DNA of 64,000 nt from Candidatus Latescibacterota bacterium (GCA_021295655.1 JAGWBX010000008.1:33141-97140), one strand, 5' to 3'. Positions 39,925 to 50,315 are shown, counted from the stretch's first letter. Program-made: numbers and translations. Notes: generated by a model from the sequence alone, not told the origin.

Positions 39925-42042
39925 TTACGAGACCTGCAGATACTCTCGAATCATCCGTTCATATATGCTGACGAAATCCGATCGCCCGTTGTGCAGATTG
40001 TAGAAATAGCACATCGGGTTTGGATTGATTTCGATCACCCGGAATCCCGCGGGCGACCGAATCACATCGATTGCATAGAACCCCAGATCGATCACGCCCG
40101 ATAAGCCCGCGGTCAACCGCGACAGCGCGTCGATCAATTCCGGTGCATCCACCCGCCTTGCAGTTCCGGTTGGACCGTGCAGCGGATTCAGGTCGCGGCA
40201 CGGCGATTCACTGACTTTCTCGTATGCCAGCAGCAATTCATCCCGGGCGGCAACGATCCGATACTCGGGCCCGCTGATGTGCTCCTGAACCAGCGTCAGA
40301 TTGTCCAGGTATCCGCTGTTTTCGAACAAAGTCCGCAAGCGTTTCTTCAGCGCGCGCCGGTCTCCCTCCAGGAAGACGCCCTGGGCCAGAGACCCTGTGT
40401 TCCGCTTGACAACCACGGGATAGGAAAACCGGCGTTCAACGTCCTCAACCACTGCATCGACCGACACATGGGTACGGTAGCGCGAAAACCGTTCGTCCGC
40501 AAATGGATTGAAGACCACCATGGTTTCAGGAACCGGAAGCCCGGCCCGCGCAAACAGCTCGTACTGATATGCCTTGTCTTCCGCAAGACGAGCCGCCACG
40601 TAGTCGTTGAACGGATGCTTGTTACGCAGAAAATAGACCGGCCCGCGTCCTTGCGGCCGGATGCAAACCAGATTTCCGTCTTCCGAAGCCGGTTCGATCC
40701 GAACGTCCAGGTTGGCGCAGGCTTTCGCCAGGCACGCCAGGCTCTCCTTGTGCAGGTCTTCCCCGAATCCGTCCCGCTCGCAAGGCAGACCCAGCGCTTC
40801 GCGCGCCCTGCCGACGAGATGCAGCGATCCCATGATACAGACGGGATTCTCCTCCTGCAACCCCGCGTGTCCGAGCGCCTCCACAATGTCCTTCGCGCAA
40901 CAGGCGGAAAGGCCCGCGGGCAGGCATTGCCGCAACACGTCGACGGCCAGGGCTTTCGGGTGTTCGGACCTCGTCAGGACCACTTTTTTCGCCAAAGGCC
41001 GGATCGCCTCGATTATCCCCCCGGCGTCGTGACCCGCGTTCACTCCCACCACGAACGTCCACCGTTTCGATATTCTACCCAGATCGCCCGCGAGGGCCGC
41101 GGCGGCGGACGGGTTGTGCGCGCCATCCAGCACGACACGGGGCGTTTTCCGGGCCACCTCGAACCTGCCCGGCAGATCGAGTCCGGCCAGGGCCTCATTG
41201 ATCCGGGCATCTGTAAGATCCTTCCCGACAAGGTAGCGCCCGGCCGCAATCGCCAGCCGGGCATTCTTCCGGAATACGGACCCCCGGTCCGACTTCTCCG
41301 GATGCGGGAATCTCTGCGCTGTACAACACCGATCATTACCCGTTTCGCCGCCGATAACGCGCAGGTCCACACCCCGTTCCCTGCACTCGCGACGCAACAG
41401 CGAGAGCACTTCAGGTATCTGGGTGTCAGCGGTGAAGAGCGGGCTTCCGGCACGGGCGATTTCGAGCTTGTCCAGCGCGATCGCTTCCACCGTATCGCCC
41501 AGAACTTCGGTATGATCCAGGTCGATCGACGTGAGGACGGCCACACCGGCGTCCCAGGCATTGGTCGCGTCGTATCGGCCGCCCAGCCCCACTTCGAACA
41601 CACCGAATTCAACGCCGGCGTGTGCAAACATGGTTGTCGCCAGCGCGGTTAACGCCTCAAACCTGGTAAAAGGGCCGTACCCCTCCTCCTCGAATCGGCG
41701 GGTTCGATCATAGAGATCGGAAATCCATTTCGCCCAGTCGTCCTTATCCAGAGTACGGTCGTCGATGCGTATGCGCTCGCGGATTGTGTGCAGATGAGGC
41801 GACGTGTAGACGCCGGTTTGCAGGCCGCATTCGTGCAACAGGGCGGCCAGCACGTTGGCCACCGTACCCTTGCCGTTCGTACCGCCCACAATCACCGTCG
41901 CGAATTCCTTCTGTGGATTTCCCATCCGGCGCAACAGGGCCCGCATCCGGGGCAGGTAGTCTTCAGGCGTACCTGCGGCCGTCCCGTCCCGTTCCCAGTC
42001 CTCCAGGGTATTCAGATATCGCTTCGCGCGTGAGTAGTCCAT
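39925..42042 (-). CDS. Bifunctional protein: FolC-type folylpolyglutamate/dihydrofolate synthase (Mur ligase) fused to C-terminal RimK/CphA-like ATP-grasp ligase
   Basis: N-term: TVIVGGTNGKGTVANVLAALLHECGLQTGVYTSPHLHTIRERIRI; FEVGLGGRYDATNAWD; VLDGAHNPSAAAAL. C-term: RLAEDKAYQYELFARAGLPVPETMV; YPVVVKRNTGSLAQGVFL; LVQEHISGPEYRIVAARDELLLAYEKV; GFRVIEINPNPMCYFYNL. Confidence 0.88.
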   Translation of the reverse strand: MDYSRAKRYLNTLEDWERDGTAAGTPEDYLPRMRALLRRMGNPQKEFATVIVGGTNGKGTVANVLAALLHECGLQTGVYTSPHLHTIRERIRIDDRTLDKDDWAKWISDLYDRTRRFEEEGYGPFTRFEALTALATTMFAHAGVEFGVFEVGLGGRYDATNAWDAGVAVLTSIDLDHTEVLGDTVEAIALDKLEIARAGSPLFTADTQIPEVLSLLRRECRERGVDLRVIGGETGNDRCCTAQRFPHPEKSDRGSVFRKNARLAIAAGRYLVGKDLTDARINEALAGLDLPGRFEVARKTPRVVLDGAHNPSAAAALAGDLGRISKRWTFVVGVNAGHDAGGIIEAIRPLAKKVVLTRSEHPKALAVDVLRQCLPAGLSACCAKDIVEALGHAGLQEENPVCIMGSLHLVGRAREALGLPCERDGFGEDLHKESLACLAKACANLDVRIEPASEDGNLVCIRPQGRGPVYFLRNKHPFNDYVAARLAEDKAYQYELFARAGLPVPETMVVFNPFADERFSRYRTHVSVDAVVEDVERRFSYPVVVKRNTGSLAQGVFLEGDRRALKKRLRTLFENSGYLDNLTLVQEHISGPEYRIVAARDELLLAYEKVSESPCRDLNPLHGPTGTARRVDAPELIDALSRLTAGLSGVIDLGFYAIDVIRSPAGFRVIEINPNPMCYFYNLHNGRSDFVSIYERMIREYLQVS

Positions 42043-42156
42043 CCGGACCGCTTCCCCTTACGTACCATCGGGTTCGATTGTCGCAGCAGGTCTGCAGGGC
42101 AGACGGCATGAGGCCGGCTCGCCTTCCGCACCTGCGGGCGTCACGACGGTAACATA

Positions 42157-42189
42157 AAAAAACCCACCTGGATACAAAAGGTGAGTTTA
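42157..42189 (-). terminator. Intrinsic terminator downstream of rpmB
   Basis: Minus strand AACTCACCTtttgtatccAGGTGGGTTTTTTTA. Confidence 0.75.
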
Positions 42190-42272
42190 TCTCGGTTCGG
42201 ATCCTCTGCCGGTATTTCCCCGACCCTCCTCAGGGGATCCGCCAGAGGACGTTCAACGGCCCCGGTCGATCC

Positions 42273-42464
42273 TTACGCGGCCTTGTTCACGCGTCCGAGT
42301 TTTATGCACTTCGTGCAGACCTTGATCCTTCTGGTCGTGCCGTCCACCTGCGCGCGAACCCGCCGCAGGTTCGGATTGAACCGCCGTTTCTTTCTGTTGT
42401 TGGCGTGGCTGACGTGATTGCCGACCATCGGCCCTTTCCCGCAGATGTCACATCTGGCTGCCAT
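42273..42464 (-). CDS. rpmB: 50S ribosomal protein L28
   Basis: [62 protein letters not shown], with two CxxC pairs; aggagg SD upstream. Confidence 0.97.
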   Translation of the reverse strand: MAARCDICGKGPMVGNHVSHANNRKKRRFNPNLRRVRAQVDGTTRRIKVCTKCIKLGRVNKAA

Positions 42465-42479
42465 TACCGATGCCTCCTG

Positions 42480-42508
42480 GATATACTATATTGAACCGAT
42501 CGAGTCAA
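42480..42508 (-). promoter_or_regulatory. Sigma70-type promoter of rpmB
   Basis: Minus strand TTGACT-17 nt (cgatcggttcaatatag)-TATATC upstream of the rpmB SD/start. Confidence 0.75.
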
Positions 42509-42713
42509 CTTGATGACGAAAACCCCCGCTTTCTCAGGAGTGATCCCCTTCCGAAAAAGCGCGACGACCTGATTCTTATTGACTAAATATATCCGGGAGA
42601 CGCAACTTGTCAAGAAAGATCCCGAAATCGGACCTCCTCCGTCGGCACCGAGTCCCTCTGTTCAACCGTTCACGGGTAGCGCCGGATCCGCCGCACGGTG
42701 TCCGGGCGGCCGG

Positions 42714-43982
42714 TTACCTCGGACGCGGACCCGTGGTGTTGAAACGAACGAACCACAGTTCGGCGTTCGGAAGGGTTCCGCTGCTGAACACCGCGCAGGG
42801 CTCGCCCGGAATCAGGCTCCCGCTGGCCGGCGTGATGCCGTACAGGAAAAAGGAATTCCTCAGTCCGAATCCCTCAAAGCTTCCCAGGGGGGCCGCGGAC
42901 CATTTGCGGCCGTCATCTCTGCCGCGGTACAGCCGCAGGGCCGGCCCCGACGTACCCGACATCCACAACCGGCCGGGGGTTTCGAAGACCGCGCCGACCC
43001 CCGCCCTTTCTGCGGTTACCTCCTCCCAGCGCCGCGTGACGGGATCGCGCCGGTAGACGACCAGTCGGTTCTTCCCACCCTCGAGGCGGCGTGCAGCCGT
43101 GACGAACAACGCCCCGTTGGCCGCCCGCGAGATCGCCTGCGCAAAGGCGAGATTCCGTTTCCAGGGATTCACCTCGGCGACGACCTCCGCGACGGCTGAC
43201 GCAGGATCTTCAAAAGAAATATAAAGATAGACGATTTGGTTGTAATACGGGCTGCGATAGGCGTTATTGCTCACCACGAGGTGGAAACCGCCGCCGTCGG
43301 GGACGATCAGCGGGTACAGCCACGTCGTCCACGGCTCTTGCGACCGCTGCTCAGGCGCCAAAACGAACGGACCGGACCAGGAGCCGGACTCCAGGTCGAC
43401 CCATGCTGTCTGAAAGGAATAGGTCCCCGGCCTGCCAATGTATCCGAGGATAAGTCTCCCCCCGTCCATGGCCGCCCCGATGTATCCGGCGCGATCCAGT
43501 CCGTCCGGGAGAGCGATCGCGCTGAATCCGTCCGGGTCGCCGCGCCGGCGCTGATGCAGAATCCGGGGGCCGGCGTCACGGCGCGCATGGATGAGAACGA
43601 GGCGCCGCCGTGCGTCCAGCAGGACCATCCCCGGTTGATGGTGGAGACCCTCCCATTCGAAAAAAACCTCCCACCCATCTGCCCTGCTGCGGTAGACAAC
43701 GCCCCTCGCGACATCCGGGTGCGGCCCCCAGCGGCCAACGGTAAAAAAGTGTTCGCCGTCGTACACCAGTTTTGGCGCATTATAGCCCCAATAGGGGCTG
43801 ACTGACGCTTCTCCGCTGTCGATTCGGGTCAGTTCGAAGTCCAATGCGTTTTCTCGCGCCATTGGTGAAAGAACGCCTGCCAGAAGGAAGAACCAGCCTC
43901 CGGAAACCCATCGAAAGATCGGATTTTTCCTGCGTGTTTTGCGGATTTGCAGCCATCTTCCGCTTGACAAAATTCGGCGCAT
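42714..43982 (-). CDS. Hypothetical protein, sialidase/BNR-like beta-propeller
   Basis: Repeated YDGEHFFTVGRWGPHPDVARGVVYRSRADGW / GGRLILGYIGRPGTYSFQTAWVDL / GALFVTAARRLEGGKNRLVVYRRD segments. Confidence 0.55.
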   Translation of the reverse strand: MRRILSSGRWLQIRKTRRKNPIFRWVSGGWFFLLAGVLSPMARENALDFELTRIDSGEASVSPYWGYNAPKLVYDGEHFFTVGRWGPHPDVARGVVYRSRADGWEVFFEWEGLHHQPGMVLLDARRRLVLIHARRDAGPRILHQRRRGDPDGFSAIALPDGLDRAGYIGAAMDGGRLILGYIGRPGTYSFQTAWVDLESGSWSGPFVLAPEQRSQEPWTTWLYPLIVPDGGGFHLVVSNNAYRSPYYNQIVYLYISFEDPASAVAEVVAEVNPWKRNLAFAQAISRAANGALFVTAARRLEGGKNRLVVYRRDPVTRRWEEVTAERAGVGAVFETPGRLWMSGTSGPALRLYRGRDDGRKWSAAPLGSFEGFGLRNSFFLYGITPASGSLIPGEPCAVFSSGTLPNAELWFVRFNTTGPRPR

Positions 43983-43992
43983 CGACGATTAT
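43964..43992 (+). promoter_or_regulatory. Candidate promoter for the rimO-folA(-thyA) operon
   Basis: TTGACA-17 nt-GATTAT about 75 bp upstream of rimO ATG. Confidence 0.5.
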
Positions 43993-44066
43993 TCTCCAGG
44001 CCCTGCGGCTAATTCGGACACACGTGATGGAATCCCTCCGTCAACCGCCGCGCCCGGGAGTTCCCA

Positions 44067-45410
44067 ATGCCGTCAGTAAACCTCATAACGCTCGGATGTC
44101 CGAAGAATACCGTCGACTCGGAACGCATGCACCGGCTGCTGGAATGCAACGATTACGACGTGGCCGACGAACCGGATGACGCGGACATCATTGTCGTGAA
44201 CACCTGCGGTTTTATCGAACCGGCCAAGGAGGAGTCCATCGCCACGGCCCTCGAAGCCGCCGACTACAAGGAATCCGGCAATTGCAAGGGCCTGATTCTC
44301 ACCGGGTGTCTGGCCGAACGCTACCGGGACGAACTCGTAGCGGAAATCCCCGAGGCGGACGTGGTCGTCGGCCTGGCCGGCGAACGTGAAATCGTCTCGC
44401 ACTGCGACCGGCTGCTGGGCATTTCGCGTCCCCGGGTCTACCGTGACGAGGGTGACCGTCACCTGCTCACCCCGGGTCACTGGGCCTACCTGCGCATATC
44501 CGACGGCTGCGACCGGACCTGCGCCTTCTGCGCGATTCCCGGAATACGGGGTGCTAACCGCAGCGAATCCATCGAGGTTCTTGTTGCCGAAGCATGGCGC
44601 ATGGCCGCCGGCGGCGTGAAGGAAATCGCGCTGATCGCCCAGGATACTATGCGTTACGGCGCCGACCTCTACGGTCGTCCCCGCCTGGTGGACCTTCTGC
44701 GCGAACTCGTCCGCATCGACGGCCTCGAATGGATCCGCCTGCTCTACACCTACCCCACCGGCTGGCGCGACGACCTGATCGACCTCCTGGCGCGGGAGGA
44801 AAAGCTGTGCGCATACGTGGATATGCCCATCCAGCACGCTTCCAATGCCATGCTCAAAGCGATGAATCGCGGCGCCACGGTGGAAAACACGCGCGCGTTG
44901 ATTCGAAAACTCCGTGACCGCGTACCCGGCCTTGCCCTCCGGTCCTCCGTCATCGCGGGCTTTCCCGGCGAAAGAGAGGAACACGTACAGGAGCTTCTTG
45001 AGTTTATCGAGGAGATCCGATTCAACCGGCTGGTCGGCTTCCTCTACTCGCACGAGGAAGGCACTCGCGCAGGTCTCCTCGAGGACGACATGCCGGAAGA
45101 CGAAAAGCGGGATCGTCTGGACCGAATCCTCAGCCTCCAGGCCGTTATCTCCTCCGAAATCACCGCCGGATACGTTGGACAAAGCCTCCGCGTGTTAATC
45201 GACCGTCCCGCGGACGATCCTTCAAGCGACTATATCGGCCGAACGCGAATGGACGCTCCGGAGATCGATGGCGAAGTGTTTATTTCAGGACAAGCGCGAA
45301 TCGGCGAATTCACCGACGTGGAAATAACCGACTCGCTCGATCACGACCTCATCGGACGGTCGACGGCCGCCCCGCGACTGCTGGATATCGCCGCGCCGGG
45401 GGCCCCATGA
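44067..45410 (+). CDS. rimO: Ribosomal protein S12 methylthiotransferase
   Basis: VNLITLGCPKNTVDSERM; radical-SAM ISDGCDRTCAFCAIPGIRG; C-terminal TRAM-like domain. Confidence 0.96.
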   Translation: MPSVNLITLGCPKNTVDSERMHRLLECNDYDVADEPDDADIIVVNTCGFIEPAKEESIATALEAADYKESGNCKGLILTGCLAERYRDELVAEIPEADVVVGLAGEREIVSHCDRLLGISRPRVYRDEGDRHLLTPGHWAYLRISDGCDRTCAFCAIPGIRGANRSESIEVLVAEAWRMAAGGVKEIALIAQDTMRYGADLYGRPRLVDLLRELVRIDGLEWIRLLYTYPTGWRDDLIDLLAREEKLCAYVDMPIQHASNAMLKAMNRGATVENTRALIRKLRDRVPGLALRSSVIAGFPGEREEHVQELLEFIEEIRFNRLVGFLYSHEEGTRAGLLEDDMPEDEKRDRLDRILSLQAVISSEITAGYVGQSLRVLIDRPADDPSSDYIGRTRMDAPEIDGEVFISGQARIGEFTDVEITDSLDHDLIGRSTAAPRLLDIAAPGAP

Positions 45411-45886
45411 CCGTCATCGCCGCCATGGCCGACAACCGGGTGATCGGTAACGACAATACCATGCCATGGCACGTTTCCGAAGAACTCCGGCAGTTCAAGA
45501 GAATCACCACCGGCGGCGTTCTCATCATGGGTCGCAAGACCTTTGAGTCCATCGGCTGCAGGCCCCTGCCGAACCGCCCCCACGTCATCGTCAGCCGTTC
45601 ATTTCCGGAAACCGCCGGCATCGACGTCTGCCGCAGTTTCGAAGCGGCGTTCGAAAAAGCCGGATCCTACGGGAAGCCTGTGTTCAGCGCGGGCGGCGCC
45701 GAGATATACCGTCAGTCCATTCCCCTCGCGAATCGAATGTATCTCTCCCGCATCAAAGGAGACTATGACGGCGACACGTTGTTCCCCGATTTCGACGAAA
45801 GCGAATGGCGACTGGCGAAGGAGGAAGAACGCGCCGAATTCACTCTCTACGTCTATGAAAGGCGGTGTAAATGCGGTGAGACGTAA
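45407..45886 (+). CDS. folA: Dihydrofolate reductase
   Basis: VIAAMADNRVIGNDNTMPWHVSEELRQFKRITTGGVLIMGRKTFESIG; overlaps the rimO stop by ATGA. Confidence 0.96.
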   Translation: MTVIAAMADNRVIGNDNTMPWHVSEELRQFKRITTGGVLIMGRKTFESIGCRPLPNRPHVIVSRSFPETAGIDVCRSFEAAFEKAGSYGKPVFSAGGAEIYRQSIPLANRMYLSRIKGDYDGDTLFPDFDESEWRLAKEEERAEFTLYVYERRCKCGET

Positions 45887-46050
45887 GTCGGGAGAGGGTA
45901 GAGATTGCCTGCCCCGTTCGGTTTCATTTCTTGCCGAAGGCAGAAGGGCAGAACCGATCGGGAAAGGACGTCTTCTCTCGTCTCACGTCTCCCCTCTCAC
46001 CGCTCTTTAGCGATCTATAACGGCCAGCGGCCTGTCTGTACAGGTATAAC

Positions 46051-46887
46051 ATGAGACAATACCTCGATCAGCTACGTTATATTCTGGGTCACGGCGTCAG
46101 GAAAGAGGACCGGACCGGCGTCGGCACGATTTCCTGTTTCGGCCTGCAGGCGCGGTATGACATGAATGACGGATTCCCGGCCGTCACCACCAAAAGGCTC
46201 GTGTGGAAATCCATGCTCTCCGAGCTTCTCTGGTTTGTTTCGGGATCCGACAACATCAATGACCTTAAGAAGATCTATCCCTACAACAAACTCTGGGACG
46301 GCAACTACGAGGACTACCTCAAAAGACCCGGTCAGCACGACAACAGCGGATCGATGGGCCGCATCTACGGCGTACAGTGGCGGGATTGGCGGGGAGCGGA
46401 GCGGAACGTGGACCAGTTGAGCGAAGCGATCGAACTGATCCGCAGCAACCCCGATTCAAGACGCATGATCGTGAACGCCTGGAATGCCGCCGAAGTCGCT
46501 CCCGAGGACGTTGCCCTTCCTCCCTGCCACGCCTTCTTCCAGTTTTACGTTGCGGACGGCAGACTCTCCCTGCTGATGTACCAGCGTTCGTGCGACATGT
46601 TTCTCGGGGTCCCCCTGAACATCGCATCCTACGCACTCCTGCTGCACATGGTTGCCAGAATCACCGGCCTCGAACCCGGCGAATTCATCCACACGATGGC
46701 CGATGCCCACATCTACCTGAACCACCTGGACGCGGTCAGGGAGCAACTGTCCCGCGAGCCGTTTCCGCTCCCGCGCATTCATATCGAAGACCGCAGCCAG
46801 AAGACTATCGACGACTTCATATTCGACGACTTCAGGCTAATCAACTACCGCTGCCACGCGGCTGTCAAGGCCAAAATGGCCGTGTAG
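46051..46887 (+). CDS. thyA: Thymidylate synthase
   Basis: MRQYLDQLRYILGHGVRKEDRTGVGTISCFG; LPPCHAFFQFYVADGRLSLLMYQRSCDMFLGVPLNIASYALLLHM. Confidence 0.98.
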   Translation: MRQYLDQLRYILGHGVRKEDRTGVGTISCFGLQARYDMNDGFPAVTTKRLVWKSMLSELLWFVSGSDNINDLKKIYPYNKLWDGNYEDYLKRPGQHDNSGSMGRIYGVQWRDWRGAERNVDQLSEAIELIRSNPDSRRMIVNAWNAAEVAPEDVALPPCHAFFQFYVADGRLSLLMYQRSCDMFLGVPLNIASYALLLHMVARITGLEPGEFIHTMADAHIYLNHLDAVREQLSREPFPLPRIHIEDRSQKTIDDFIFDDFRLINYRCHAAVKAKMAV

Positions 46888-46938
46888 CCTCGAGTCCGGA
46901 GTCGAGCTCGTCCAAACGTCAGTCTCCCTTTACCGAGG

Positions 46939-49900
46939 ATGGTTGCCATGTCGGATCCTGCAATCCCCTGGCGTCCCAGGGTCATTCTGCCCGGACGCAG
47001 CTTCCGCCTGCCCGTTCAGGCGAAGGACGAAAACGTCACACTCACGGCGGATCACTTTGAGACGATCGCCACGAGGTGGTCCGATCGGGACGGCGCCGTC
47101 TACCACTATCTGCGGTCTCCAGGCCAGGCCGGCGATTATGCTGTCCGTGCCACACATGGCGGCAGGTCCGCGGAAACGACGATCCGTGTCAGCACCCTGG
47201 ACGACCTGCGCCGGCCGCACGCCTACAACGGCGCGTGGTGGCCCCGCCGATGGCCGTTGGAGAAGAATTTCCGGTCGACAAAGACACGGCAGACGCTGCA
47301 GGAGGAACCCGTATCGGATCGTTTCAACGAGGAAACCGTCGCGTGGTGGTCCTCCCAGTCGGATGAGGTCCTCCGGACTCAGCTTCCCGGCGCGGAACTG
47401 CCCAAGGCCCACTTCGCCAACTGCCACCAGGGTTGTCCCAACTGCGGTACGGCGATTTTCAAATACAGCGGCTTTTATCCCTGGGTGCGCAGCCACCTTC
47501 CGTGTGATTTCAAGTCCGAATGTCCCAACTGCGGTTCGGTCTATCCAAGCAACGACCTGGTGAACGAAGACTATATATCGGGCGAATATCCGGACGACGG
47601 GTACGGCTGTTTCGACGCCGAAGGCCACATCTACCTCTTTGCCGCCACCTATCACCGGGATCAATGCCGTATCTATAGTTCGGGAATCACCGCGCTGACG
47701 AACGCACTCCGTGCGGGCGGGTTCGATGAAGCCCGCGCGAGACAACTCGGACTGCTCCTGCTTCGCTATGCGGAGGAAGAACTCTACCTCGCCTCCGTAC
47801 CCCAGTTCCGCTACGGCCCCTCGAAGGGCGTGGAAGAACCCTGGGACTGGGGCCAGCCGGACTGGGCGGACGAACCCGACCCGGTCCAGGCGTTGCGGGC
47901 GAAGGGGAGCATCCGTTACAGCATCGACACCCCGTATCTGATCGAGAGCCTCGCGCTGGCCTACGACACGGTCTGGCCATTGATGCGCGAAGACCGCGAA
48001 CTCGTCGGGCGGGCGCAGGCCATGGGCCTTTCCGTGCAGTCCCCCGGGGACGCCTGCCAGCTGACGGAAGAGATGCTGGCCGCCCTGCTCCAGGTCACGC
48101 TGGACCGGGGCGCGTCAAGCAACCTTCCGAGAGAGAGCCAGGGTGCGCTCAATATCCTGCGGTGCCTGGACCGCCCGGACGCGCGGGACGTCATGGATTG
48201 GGTCTACGACGAGGGACCGGACACGCTTCGGGTCTTCACCACCAACGATTTCTTCCCGGACGGCACGCCGCAGGAGGCCACGGGAGGTTACAATTCGATC
48301 CACAGTGACGGCCTGTTCGACCTGGAGCATCACCTTCACCATCTGCGCGACCTGCAACCTGAGGCCTACCCGGAGTCCGACTTCCCCTCGCTCTGCGAGG
48401 ATCGCCGGGCCGCGCACGTCCCCCGGGCGCTGCACGAAATCACGATGTGCGGCAAGTCTTACTTCCAGTTCGGGGACGGGTCCGCGCCGGGTTCCGCGGG
48501 CTTCAAGGGAGAGGAAACGATCCGACTGGAAAACGACCTCTTTCACCCGCCGATGGATCCGAACCTCCTGAACCGGGCCGTGGCATTTACGGATGATCCG
48601 CTCGTGCGGGAAATCCGGTCGGCCGTTGAGGACCGGCGGCATCGGGCCCTCGGCCCCACGGTCCACGACGGTGTGGGCATCGCGATCCTCCGCACGCCCG
48701 AAGCGCCCGAGCGGGCTGCTGCCGGCATCGTTTACGGGGATACCCTCCACCACCGTCACCGGGACCTTCTGGACGTGCAACTGTTCGCGTTCGAGCGTCC
48801 CTTTCTGACCGACCTGGGATATCCTCAGTCCTGGGCCAGCATGTCCCCCTGGGAATCCCACTGGGCAACCCATAACACCGTCTGGTCCGACCTGCCTGCG
48901 GGCGAGCCCGTCGCCGCCGGCCGGGGTCGCCTGGTGCGCAGCCTCTTCCTGGACGGACTGCAGGTCCTGGACGTTGAGGCGCACCGTTGGGCGTACGAGG
49001 CGACGCGCGGATGGCAGCGGCTCGGCGTCACGTTCCGACGCCTCATCGCCCTTGTCCGGACCGACGGTGACGGCGTTGCCCTCATCGACCTTTCACGGAT
49101 CACGGGAGGAGGGGATCACTGGCGCGCCTGCCGCGGTCTGGAAGGCGTATTTCAGACGGACAACGCGGGACTCCGGCCGCAAACCGGAACCGTCGCCGGT
49201 TCCCGTATCGAACGCGGACAGACGGGCGACCTGCCGCACCCGGACCATACCGCTCTGGCGTACATGGACGACGTGTCGACCGGGGCGGCGCCTCCAGAAT
49301 TCACGGGGTCCTGGCGTTCGCTGGCCGAACCCGCGGTCCACCTGGATCTCCATCAGGTTAACGTCTCTCCCGGGACCCGCCTTTTCACGGCCCGTGCGGC
49401 ACAGGCGATGGGGACGCCCGACGAGTCCAACTACCTGTATCGTCCCGTCCTCTGGCGGCGGACGCCGCAGGACGATACCACCTGCGTCGATCTCGTCTTC
49501 GAGCCCCGAACCGGCAGACCGACCCTTGCGGAAGCGGTCGCCATTCCCTCGGATGCTCCCGACGCCGCAGGTGTCCGGCTTAGCACCGCGCAAGGCAAAA
49601 CGATCGTGATTTACTGGTCGCCCGACGGGGGACCCGGCGACGTCACGCGCTTCGAAGACGGCGTCACGTTGCACGGCGCACTCGCCACCGAGGTGGACGG
49701 ACGAATATCAACCGTGGGCGCGTCCGCGTTCCACTCCCCAGGGACCTCGATCACAGTCGATCAGCCGCTGCAGACCGGCCGCATTGTCGCGCTAGACCGG
49801 GACGCGTGTTCGATTGACGTGGAAGGCCTGGAGGGCGTCGCCGCCGGGGATCGCGTTACCGTCAATCCCGACGAACGCGCCCATACCTACCGCGTCGAAT

Positions 49901-50265
49901 CCGTCGAATCCGCGGTAGACCCGGTTCTCCGCCTGACGCTGGACGTCACCTCGATCCTCGGTCGGGCCAGGATTGTTGCCGTGCAGGACGGAAAGATCGA
50001 TTTCGGCTTTCACATCCTCGCGAAATCGGGCAACCTGAACGGCACGCGGATTCAGACCGGCGCGAACGACGACTGGGCCGTGATATCGAACGCGAGCAAC
50101 GAGCGTTCCTGGCCGCCCGGCCCCGTGCGCACCACGGTCCAGATCGACCCCAACCGGGGCGACGGGGACCGGCTTCGGAATCTGGCGATCGGGGCCTGGG
50201 CTCAGGTCGTGGACTACGTGGTCGGCGACACGGTCCTCTTTGAGCCGGTCGGATCGGGTGGATGA
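46939..50265 (+). CDS. Heparinase II/III-like family protein (predicted polysaccharide lyase)
   Basis: Large protein with NCHQGCPNCGTAIFKYSGFYPW...CDFKSECPNCGSVYPSND double CxxC, alpha-toroid-like middle and C-terminal heparinase-like beta-sandwich (HRHRDLLDVQLFAFERPFLTDLGYP). Confidence 0.75.
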   Translation: MVAMSDPAIPWRPRVILPGRSFRLPVQAKDENVTLTADHFETIATRWSDRDGAVYHYLRSPGQAGDYAVRATHGGRSAETTIRVSTLDDLRRPHAYNGAWWPRRWPLEKNFRSTKTRQTLQEEPVSDRFNEETVAWWSSQSDEVLRTQLPGAELPKAHFANCHQGCPNCGTAIFKYSGFYPWVRSHLPCDFKSECPNCGSVYPSNDLVNEDYISGEYPDDGYGCFDAEGHIYLFAATYHRDQCRIYSSGITALTNALRAGGFDEARARQLGLLLLRYAEEELYLASVPQFRYGPSKGVEEPWDWGQPDWADEPDPVQALRAKGSIRYSIDTPYLIESLALAYDTVWPLMREDRELVGRAQAMGLSVQSPGDACQLTEEMLAALLQVTLDRGASSNLPRESQGALNILRCLDRPDARDVMDWVYDEGPDTLRVFTTNDFFPDGTPQEATGGYNSIHSDGLFDLEHHLHHLRDLQPEAYPESDFPSLCEDRRAAHVPRALHEITMCGKSYFQFGDGSAPGSAGFKGEETIRLENDLFHPPMDPNLLNRAVAFTDDPLVREIRSAVEDRRHRALGPTVHDGVGIAILRTPEAPERAAAGIVYGDTLHHRHRDLLDVQLFAFERPFLTDLGYPQSWASMSPWESHWATHNTVWSDLPAGEPVAAGRGRLVRSLFLDGLQVLDVEAHRWAYEATRGWQRLGVTFRRLIALVRTDGDGVALIDLSRITGGGDHWRACRGLEGVFQTDNAGLRPQTGTVAGSRIERGQTGDLPHPDHTALAYMDDVSTGAAPPEFTGSWRSLAEPAVHLDLHQVNVSPGTRLFTARAAQAMGTPDESNYLYRPVLWRRTPQDDTTCVDLVFEPRTGRPTLAEAVAIPSDAPDAAGVRLSTAQGKTIVIYWSPDGGPGDVTRFEDGVTLHGALATEVDGRISTVGASAFHSPGTSITVDQPLQTGRIVALDRDACSIDVEGLEGVAAGDRVTVNPDERAHTYRVESVESAVDPVLRLTLDVTSILGRARIVAVQDGKIDFGFHILAKSGNLNGTRIQTGANDDWAVISNASNERSWPPGPVRTTVQIDPNRGDGDRLRNLAIGAWAQVVDYVVGDTVLFEPVGSGG

Positions 50266-50315
50266 CCGGTACAGGATTTCCGGGCTGAAGCAATTTCGCG
50301 AACGAACGCTTGACA

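Noticed and set aside
40177-41652. 491-aa plus-strand ORF
   Set aside because: Antisense to the FolC/ATP-grasp fusion; no recognisable motifs.
44073-45182. 369-aa minus-strand ORF
   Set aside because: Exactly antisense to rimO, whose family signatures are unambiguous.
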